A stretch of DNA of 9,155 nucleotides from JAHQVI01 sp964407075 (GTDB lineage: Bacteria > Pseudomonadota > Alphaproteobacteria > Rhizobiales > Rhodomicrobiaceae). The notes under the pieces were generated by a model that saw only the letters and a list, made by a program, of their open reading frames with translations, had not been told where the DNA came from and did no database searches. How positions within the stretch are numbered: position 1 is the first letter of the stretch; each line of letters begins with the position of its first letter. The position numbers and the translations under genes were made by a program. This document shows, in pieces, positions 1 to 4,499 of this stretch. The DNA is taken from assembly GCA_964407075.1 (NCBI GenBank), contig CAYOUE010000135.1, positions 1 through 9,155 of the forward strand. The letters run 5' to 3'.

Positions 1-1
1 G

Positions 2-790
2 AACATCGAGGGCTACAACGGCCGGGTGAAGGACGCGCTCGACCGCGCCGAGATGTTCAAGCGCACCGTGCAGACCGGCTTCGACGAGGAGACCGGCGAT
101 CCGATCTTCGAGACCGAGGAGTTCATGCCGGTCGCGCTGCCCTACATCGTTGTCGTCGTCGACGAGATGGCGGACCTGATGATGGTCGCGGGCAAGGAGA
201 TCGAGGCCTGCATCCAGCGTCTCGCCCAGATGGCGCGGGCCTCCGGCATCCACCTCATCATGGCGACGCAGCGGCCCAGCGTCGACGTCATCACCGGCAC
301 GATCAAGGCGAACTTCCCCAGCCGCATCAGCTTCCAGGTGACGTCGAAGATCGACAGCCGCACCATTCTCGGCGAGCAGGGCGCAGAGCAATTGCTGGGC
401 GCGGGCGACATGCTGACCATGGCGGCCGGTGGGCGGATCATGCGCGCGCACGGGCCGTTCGTTTCCGACGACGAGGTCGAAAACATCGCCTGTTATCTGC
501 GCGACCAGGGCGAGCCGGACTATATGAACGGCGTGCTCGACGACGAGGGCGAAAGCGATGCCGCGCGCAACGGGTCCGCCGCGACGCCTGCCACCGGGGA
601 TGATGTCTATGGTCAGGCGATCGAGATCGTCCTGCGCGACCGCCGCCCGACCACAAGCTATTTGCAGCGGCGCCTCGGCATCGGCTACAACCGCGCGGCA
701 TCCCTAATCGAGCAGATGGAGGCGGATGGCATCGTCAGCGCCCCCAACCGCACCGGGAAGCGCGAGGTTCTGGTGGGCGAGGCGCCATAA
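2..790 (+). CDS. ftsK: DNA translocase FtsK, C-terminal part (5' end outside window)
   Basis: FtsK is a hexameric, septum-anchored ATPase that pumps chromosome ends through the division site and activates XerCD at dif. The open frame runs in from the window edge without a start, so only the last 262 residues are visible. The Walker B strand is seen as YIVVVVDEMADLM (about residues 48-60 of the fragment). It is followed by the conserved MATQRPSVDVITG and SRTILGEQGAEQLLG segments of the RecA-like beta domain. After an acidic, Ala/Gly-rich linker comes the winged-helix gamma domain (about 200-255, with RRPTTSYLQRRLGIGYNRA), which in characterised FtsK proteins reads the polar KOPS sequences. The order of domains and the stop are normal, so the gene looks intact at this end. 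lolA follows after about 108 bases on the same strand, a pairing common in alphaproteobacteria. SpoIIIE/SftA-like relatives share this fold, but the context favours FtsK. Confidence 0.97.
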   Translation, partial: NIEGYNGRVKDALDRAEMFKRTVQTGFDEETGDPIFETEEFMPVALPYIVVVVDEMADLMMVAGKEIEACIQRLAQMARASGIHLIMATQRPSVDVITGTIKANFPSRISFQVTSKIDSRTILGEQGAEQLLGAGDMLTMAAGGRIMRAHGPFVSDDEVENIACYLRDQGEPDYMNGVLDDEGESDAARNGSAATPATGDDVYGQAIEIVLRDRRPTTSYLQRRLGIGYNRAASLIEQMEADGIVSAPNRTGKREVLVGEAP

Positions 791-898
791 CGGCGCGTAA
801 ATTTTTACTCTTCGTCTAGATTTCGCGCGATTTTCAGGTGAGAGTGTGCGCAATTTCGCCAATCGGTTCACCGCAGACAACAAGGAGACCGGCTCCTG

Positions 899-1744
899 AT
901 GAAACCAATCGCCCGCCCCGGAGCACTTCCGGCGCTCGTTCTCGCAGTCTCGCTCTTCGCCTCAGGCGGCGCACTGGCGCAGTCCGGCGTTTCCGAGCAC
1001 GCCAAGACGCCCGCCCCGCCGCAGCAGGAGCAGCCTGCCGCTCCTCCAGTCGAAGCGGCGCCGTCCGAACCCGAAGCGCCCGCCCAGTCCGAAGCCGCGA
1101 CTGCGCCGGACGGCAATGCTGTCGGCGTTTCCTCCGGCTGGGACACGGGCGTCAGCGCCGCGCCGCCCCAGGCCAGCCAGTATGGCGAGGCCCCGGATCA
1201 GGCCGAAGTCATCGAAAAGGTCAACGCCTATTTCAACGAAATGGTCAATCTGGAAGGCGAATTCCTCCAGACCGATCCCGACGGCAAGACCAAAAGGGGC
1301 CGTTTCTACATGGAGCGTCCCGGCAAGGTCCGTTTCGACTATTCGCTGCCCAGCAAGCAGAAGATCATCTCGGACGGCGAGTATCTCGCCATCGAGGATC
1401 ATGACCTGAGAACGACCGATCGCTATCCGCTCGACTCCACGCCTTTCCGCCTGCTGCTCAAGGAAAGGGTCGATCTCGCCAATGACGCGCAGATTATCGC
1501 GCTCGACATCGGCGAGGAGATTGCCGTGATAACGCTGGAGGACAAGGAGAACCGCGGCCGCGGCCAGATCCGGCTGTTCTTCAACTGGCCGGAGATCGAG
1601 CTGTCGGAATGGATCATTTCCGACGCCCAGGGACTGGATACGCGCATTCAGCTTGGCAGCCTCGAATCTGACAAGGAACTCGACCCGAAACTGTTCACAT
1701 TTACGTCAGGATTGGGTCTGCCGGACTTCCGGAACAACCGCTAG
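899..1744 (+). CDS. lolA: Outer-membrane lipoprotein carrier protein LolA with long N-terminal linker
   Basis: LolA is the periplasmic chaperone that takes lipoproteins from the LolCDE transporter to the outer membrane. The 281-residue product begins with a signal peptide: a short basic start, a hydrophobic core of Leu/Val/Ala, and a likely cleavage after GGALA near residue 27. Residues about 30-100 are a low-complexity Pro/Ala/Glu/Gln linker. The LolA fold occupies about 103-281, with VIEKVNAYFNEM, then GEFLQTDPDGK, the RGRFYMERPGKVRFDY strand pair and the C-terminal FTFTSGLGLPDF. Typical LolA proteins are about 200 residues, so the linker accounts for the extra length. The ATG at 899 is supported by an AAGGAGA ribosome-binding site at 882-888, about 10 bases upstream. 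The gene lies just after ftsK and could be read with it, since no terminator is visible between them. Confidence 0.93.
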   Translation: MKPIARPGALPALVLAVSLFASGGALAQSGVSEHAKTPAPPQQEQPAAPPVEAAPSEPEAPAQSEAATAPDGNAVGVSSGWDTGVSAAPPQASQYGEAPDQAEVIEKVNAYFNEMVNLEGEFLQTDPDGKTKRGRFYMERPGKVRFDYSLPSKQKIISDGEYLAIEDHDLRTTDRYPLDSTPFRLLLKERVDLANDAQIIALDIGEEIAVITLEDKENRGRGQIRLFFNWPEIELSEWIISDAQGLDTRIQLGSLESDKELDPKLFTFTSGLGLPDFRNNR

Positions 1745-1873
1745 CCGCCCCTGCTATGTGAAGGAAATGCTGCAACCGGATGAATTGAAACACGAATTTG
1801 CCCAGATATGAGACTTATTCGCCACAGTCAAGCAGCGTGTTGGTTTTTCTAGCATTTCGCTGGCGTATTGTGC

Positions 1874-1900
1874 TATAAATGAATGAGTACTGTGACAGTA
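1874..1900 (+). promoter_or_regulatory. Possible -10 box and 13-base inverted repeat ahead of the candidate small RNA
   Basis: A TATAAA hexamer lies at 1874-1879 in an otherwise GC-rich region. Nine bases later comes the perfect inverted repeat TACTGT-G-ACAGTA (1888-1900), overlapping where transcription would start if the hexamer is a -10 box. No convincing -35 hexamer is seen 16-18 bases upstream, so the promoter call is weak. The repeat could be an operator or simply the first hairpin of the transcript. It does not match the alphaproteobacterial LexA pattern (GTTC-N7-GTTC). Confidence 0.3.
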
Positions 1901-2031
1901 GCGAGGCCAGTCACCATCGGTAGTGCCCCCCGTCTAACCGAAGGCTTCGCTGCAGCGTCGGCATCCCTCCCGGCGCATATCGTAGTACGAGTATGAGCGC
2001 CCAACCTTCGCCGGGGTTGGGCGCTTTTTTA
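1885..2031 (+). ncRNA. Candidate small RNA ending in a strong intrinsic terminator
   Basis: No credible ORF occupies the 380 bases between lolA and yidD, yet the stretch ends in a textbook terminator that lies about 250 bases past the lolA stop, too far to be an ordinary lolA terminator. Just before it is a small hairpin at 1976-1995 (arms CATATCGT and ACGA-g-TATG, one bulged G, AGT loop). Before that is an unpaired CU-rich stretch, CATCCCTCCC (about 1962-1971), which resembles the anti-Shine-Dalgarno segments of known alphaproteobacterial trans-acting small RNAs. CCGAAGG...GTCGG around 1937-1961 can form another stem. If transcription starts near 1885 the RNA would be about 145 bases. I do not recognise it as SRP RNA, tmRNA or RNase P, and the 5' end is a guess. 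A long leader or attenuator for yidD is a less likely alternative. Confidence 0.45.
1996..2030 (+). terminator. Strong rho-independent terminator
   Basis: An 11-base-pair perfect stem (AGCGCCCAACC at 1996-2006 with GGTTGGGCGCT at 2015-2025) closes an 8-base loop and runs directly into six T residues (2025-2030). The T run is only on the 3' side of the + strand, so it terminates rightward transcription. It separates the lolA side, or the candidate small RNA, from yidD. Confidence 0.9.
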
Positions 2032-2053
2032 TCGTCACGCCGTTCTGCGGCGC

Positions 2054-2090
2054 TTGACCTTGACGCCCGCCCGCCCCTAATCGGCAGATA
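2054..2090 (+). promoter_or_regulatory. Possible sigma-70-type promoter for yidD
   Basis: Two overlapping TTGAC-type hexamers, TTGACC (2054-2059) and TTGACG (2060-2065), follow the terminator. The best -10 partners are TAATCG (2078-2083, 18 bases from the first) and CAGATA (2085-2090, 19 bases from the second). Both are imperfect. Because a strong terminator lies just upstream, yidD needs its own promoter, which is the main reason to look here. Confidence 0.35.
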
Positions 2091-2124
2091 AGATGAAACC
2101 GTAGCTGACCCCTGGTTCGACCGA

Positions 2125-2472
2125 ATGAGCGCAACACGAAGCCCGGCCGGCAAAGCGGCGGCGGCGGCGTTGAAGCTGCCGGTACACATTTACCGGCACA
2201 CGCTGGCCTTCCTCTTCGGCGGGCGATGCCGCCATATGCCGAGTTGCTCGCAATACGCCCTGGACGCCATCGAGTTGAACGGCGCATGGCGCGGCTTCTG
2301 GCTCACGCTCTCGCGCATGACGCGGTGTCACCCGTGGGGTACGAGCGGCTTCGATCCGGCCCCGGACCTGCGCGGCGAGCGTCACCCGCTCTGGGCGGCC
2401 TGGCGTTACGGCAGATGGCGCAGTGCCGGCGCAGGCGCGGAGGAAACCGGGGGGAGCCATGCCGGAGACTGA
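2125..2472 (+). CDS. yidD: YidD family membrane protein insertion efficiency factor
   Basis: YidD is a small, membrane-associated protein that assists YidC-dependent insertion of inner-membrane proteins. The family signature is clear: an N-terminal amphipathic segment (LPVHIYRHTLAFLFGGR), then CRHMPSCSQYALDAIELNG and RCHPWGTSGFDPAP, covering roughly residues 20-77 of 115. The conserved Cys residues of the CRxxPSCS and RCHPWG motifs are present. The Ala/Arg/Glu-rich C-terminal tail of about 35 residues is longer than in the usual 70-90 residue proteins. The ATG at 2125 is the only plausible start, because an in-frame stop lies at 2089; its ribosome-binding site is poor. In many bacteria yidD sits in the rpmH-rnpA-yidD-yidC cluster, but here it is separate, as is often so in alphaproteobacteria. 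Its 3' end overlaps the next gene by 14 bases. Confidence 0.92.
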   Translation: MSATRSPAGKAAAAALKLPVHIYRHTLAFLFGGRCRHMPSCSQYALDAIELNGAWRGFWLTLSRMTRCHPWGTSGFDPAPDLRGERHPLWAAWRYGRWRSAGAGAEETGGSHAGD

Positions 2473-3193
2473 GCGCAGGGCAGCGAACAAGACAGGCGCG
2501 CCGGACGGGGCCGGCCCGCACGGCGAGAAGACCGAACGGGTCGGCGCATTGCGCGGCATCTGGCTCGTTGTGGAGATGATCGTACTGTTCGGCCTGACGC
2601 CGATCCTGGTCTATACGCTGCTCTACCAGTACCGGATGCCGCTCTTCCAGATCCTGCCGCCGGTTTTCCTGGCCTTCATCGTCTTTCTGACTCTGGACCG
2701 CACATTCTCGTGGCGCGCGACGCTCCTGAAAGGCGTCAGTTTCAAGGATCTGGTCAGCATACTCGTCATTTTCGCCGTTGCCGGGCCCGCGATCGTCATC
2801 TTCGCCCAGAACGACGTGCCGCAGCGGTTCCTCGTCTTTCCGCGCTACGCCTATGACACCTGGGTCATGGTGATGATCGTGTATCCGCTCGTGTCCGTGA
2901 CCACCCAGGAAATCATGTACCGGGTGTTTTTCTTCCATCGCTACAAGGCGCTTTTCGCCGGCGATCCGCAGGGCGCGATCATGCTCAATGCGGTGCTTTT
3001 CTCCTTCAGCCATATCGTTTTCCAGAACGTCACGACGCTGATTATTTCATTCATGGGCGGCCTGCTTTTCGCATGGCGCTATTACAATTCGAGATCCTAC
3101 TGGGCGCTCGTCCTCGAACATTCGATCTACGGCAATCTGATCTTCACGGTCGGGCTGGGGCGGTACTTCTACACGGGCGTTTCGAATTTCTAG
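2459..3193 (+). CDS. CPBP (CAAX protease/Abi) family intramembrane protease with atypical motif 1
   Basis: CPBP proteins are multi-spanning membrane glutamic proteases related to eukaryotic Rce1; bacterial roles include bacteriocin self-immunity and regulated proteolysis, but no substrate can be inferred here. The 244-residue protein has a basic soluble N-terminus (1-30) and about six hydrophobic segments from residue 33 on. Motif 1 reads QEIMYR (150-155), so Gln takes the place of the first Glu of the usual EExxxR. Motif 2 is FSFSH (181-185). Motif 3 is EHSIYGN (220-226), with His221 and Asn226. The His residues are kept, so the fold assignment is firm, while activity is uncertain. I chose ATG 2459, preceded by GGGGGAG and overlapping the yidD stop, over a GTG at 2423, because the overlap suggests translational coupling and the extra 12 residues add nothing recognisable. 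Confidence 0.85.
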   Translation: MPETERRAANKTGAPDGAGPHGEKTERVGALRGIWLVVEMIVLFGLTPILVYTLLYQYRMPLFQILPPVFLAFIVFLTLDRTFSWRATLLKGVSFKDLVSILVIFAVAGPAIVIFAQNDVPQRFLVFPRYAYDTWVMVMIVYPLVSVTTQEIMYRVFFFHRYKALFAGDPQGAIMLNAVLFSFSHIVFQNVTTLIISFMGGLLFAWRYYNSRSYWALVLEHSIYGNLIFTVGLGRYFYTGVSNF

Positions 3194-3264
3194 GGCAGGG
3201 GCAGGCGGAGAGGCTGTGCGCCGGGCTGTAAGAGGCGATTCCGCTTGGCCCTTATCAGGACCGA

Positions 3265-3642
3265 GTGAAAGATGCGATAGCTACGGCTGATCCTGTGAAG
3301 CTGGCGGCGTTCCCGCTGCTTATTCGCTTTGAAACCGGGCAAATCGGGCAGAGCGGCTTTATCATGCCGGGCCGTGTTCGCGGTGGTGAATTCGTTGTCT
3401 TTAATGGCGGCGGCTTTGAATTCCATGTGAAGGTGAATAATCGAAAACTGGACCCGATATTTGAGCCTTGGGCCGTGGTGCCCGGCGCACCCGTCCGCAT
3501 GGTCCCCTATGAGTTCATGAAGACCAGGACCGGTAAAAAAACACAGAGCGGCGCAAAAGCGACAGAAAGAAAATTCGGCCCGCAGAACCGTTATTACCCT
3601 GACGGGCCAAAACGAAAGCTGCCAGATCGCAGAGCCGCTTGA
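3265..3642 (+). CDS. Hypothetical protein, unknown family
   Basis: I do not recognise this 125-residue protein. Residues about 1-90 look like a compact, mostly beta domain, with several Gly-rich strands (QSGFIMPGRVRGGEFVVF, FEFHVKV) and a Pro-rich stretch (FEPWAVVPGAPVRMVPYEF). Residues about 92-125 are a strongly basic, Lys/Arg-rich tail with no hydrophobic segment, so it is probably soluble and could touch nucleic acid. That last point is only a guess from charge. The start is a GTG without a clear ribosome-binding site, and the frame is open back to a stop at 3229, so this could be the 3' end of a longer gene that was cut. Codons are less GC-rich at the third position than in the neighbours (GAT, AAT, TTT, AAA are common), pointing to acquired DNA. 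It has no operon partner. Confidence 0.5.
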   Translation: MKDAIATADPVKLAAFPLLIRFETGQIGQSGFIMPGRVRGGEFVVFNGGGFEFHVKVNNRKLDPIFEPWAVVPGAPVRMVPYEFMKTRTGKKTQSGAKATERKFGPQNRYYPDGPKRKLPDRRAA

Positions 3643-3859
3643 GCAGTGCTACGCGTGTCCGGCTTTAGTCTTGGCCAAGACATGGGCCAAAACCAAAATC
3701 GACTGAAAAAATTCTTGCAAATCAACAGTTTATGGCGGATGGGGTGGCCATCGCATTACGCGCTGACACTCCCGGCGTGAAGCCACCATTCGGGGGATGC
3801 GATTGTCGCCGGTACTCTTCGTGCTACTCCTCCATGGTCAGCTTGATCTGACCTGATAT
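3643..3859. other. Non-coding accessory stretch with palindrome and tRNA-end-like sequence
   Basis: No gene is supported here. It contains a perfect 14-base palindrome, GTCTTGGCCAAGAC (3668-3681), and an AT-richer patch (about 3690-3735). It also contains TGGCGGATGGGGTGG (3733-3747), whose reverse complement resembles the acceptor end of a serine tRNA ending in CCGCCA. The T-arm that a real tRNA would need next to it is absent, so it is not a tRNA gene. Confidence 0.35.
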
Positions 3860-4190
3860 TTGCATGGAACCGGGCGTCAAGTGTCTTGAGCGCGCACCCG
3901 GAGCGCGCGGCGACGAGAAGGCCGCAGCCATAGGCCAGCGCGAGCATCCGCCAGATCATGCTGGCGCAGCGTCACCCTCAACAGGAACTTCACGTCAGTC
4001 ATGATGACGTTGCGTTGCTGAATGCTGATCCCGCTTTCCGGCAGGCGCCACTGAAACGCGCAGATGTCATCGGCGGTGGCCGTGTCCGGTGAGCGCTTCA
4101 GGAGAGCGGCAAAACGTCTGCAGCTTCGGCGTTGCGGTCCCCGAATTGCGCGCCATCATCGATTATGCGCTGGCGGAGAGAGAGGGATCT
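3860..4190 (-). pseudogene. Relic of a tyrosine recombinase/integrase, frameshifted and internally deleted
   Basis: Read on the - strand, pieces of a phage-integrase-type recombinase appear in order but in different frames. LRQRIIDD (about 4180-4156) is the start of the N-terminal DNA-binding domain. A shifted segment, ARNSGTATPK, follows, then a third stretch from 4092 with SPDTATADDICAFQ, LPESGISIQQRN and LLRVTLRQHDLA. At about 3949 the frame changes again to RMLALAYGCGL (3950-3918), which begins the catalytic domain. From memory of the family, roughly 30 residues between HDLA and RMLALAYGCGL are missing. The Arg expected just after YGCGL and the downstream HxxR and Tyr are not found, and stops follow, so no active enzyme can be made. 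This recombinase subgroup is often found with IS91-like transposases in alphaproteobacteria, but no transposase is visible here. I identified the family by recalling its motifs, not by alignment. Confidence 0.65.
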
Positions 4191-4385
4191 GAACGTCCGC
4201 CGATAACTCCCGGCACACGGCCAGTATCAGCGCTCGCGGATCTCGTCAGTACGCGTCTCGGTACTCCTGACCTGCTCACCGTAGATGCCCCCGTTTTGAG
4301 GTTAGTCTCTGTTCGTGATGGATGTCGGCGATTCATAAGTTCACGCTCTCGGCGTAGCGTCAGAAGTATTCGTTGATTTCGTCTC
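4191..4385. other. Non-coding remainder of the accessory strip
   Basis: Short open frames exist on both strands here, but their composition (Ser/Arg-rich, no hydrophobic core, no ribosome-binding site) suggests chance. Given the recombinase relic immediately to the left, this is probably the degraded upstream flank of that gene. I see no clear terminal repeats or direct repeats marking an element border. Confidence 0.3.
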
Positions 4386-4412
4386 GTGCCATGCGCCGAT
4401 CCTGCTTCGCGC

Positions 4413-4441
4413 TTGACGGACCGGCTTCGTGGCGCCAATTT
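4413..4441 (+). promoter_or_regulatory. Possible promoter for the antiporter gene
   Basis: TTGACG (4413-4418) matches the -35 consensus well, and CAATTT (4436-4441) lies 17 bases downstream as a mediocre -10. A transcript from here would have a leader of about 50 bases before the ATG at 4500. TATGAT at 4461-4466 is an alternative -10 but lacks a -35. Confidence 0.27.
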
Positions 4442-4499
4442 TACCCCGGAAAATTTTGTCTATGATGATGGGGCGGAAGCCGCTAAGTTTCATGGCCCC

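Noticed and set aside
838..1404. A 188-codon frame starting upstream of lolA
   Set aside because: It is an Arg-rich shadow of lolA; the lolA frame has a signal peptide, a good ribosome-binding site and the LolA fold.
1911..2287. Minus-strand ORFs between lolA and yidD
   Set aside because: They run through the terminator hairpin and antisense to yidD, have no ribosome-binding site, and encode Arg/Pro-rich sequence.
2303..3013. A 236-codon open frame on the - strand over the yidD/CPBP region
   Set aside because: Its product is His/Asp/Glu/Arg-rich, which is the typical mirror image of a hydrophobic membrane gene on the other strand.
3733..3747. A tRNA-Ser gene on the - strand
   Set aside because: Only the last 15 bases resemble one; no T-arm, anticodon arm or D-arm can be drawn.
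4386..4499. Antiporter start at GTG 4386
   Set aside because: It would add a 38-residue hydrophilic stretch without a ribosome-binding site and lies across the TTGACG hexamer; ATG 4500 directly precedes the first membrane helix.
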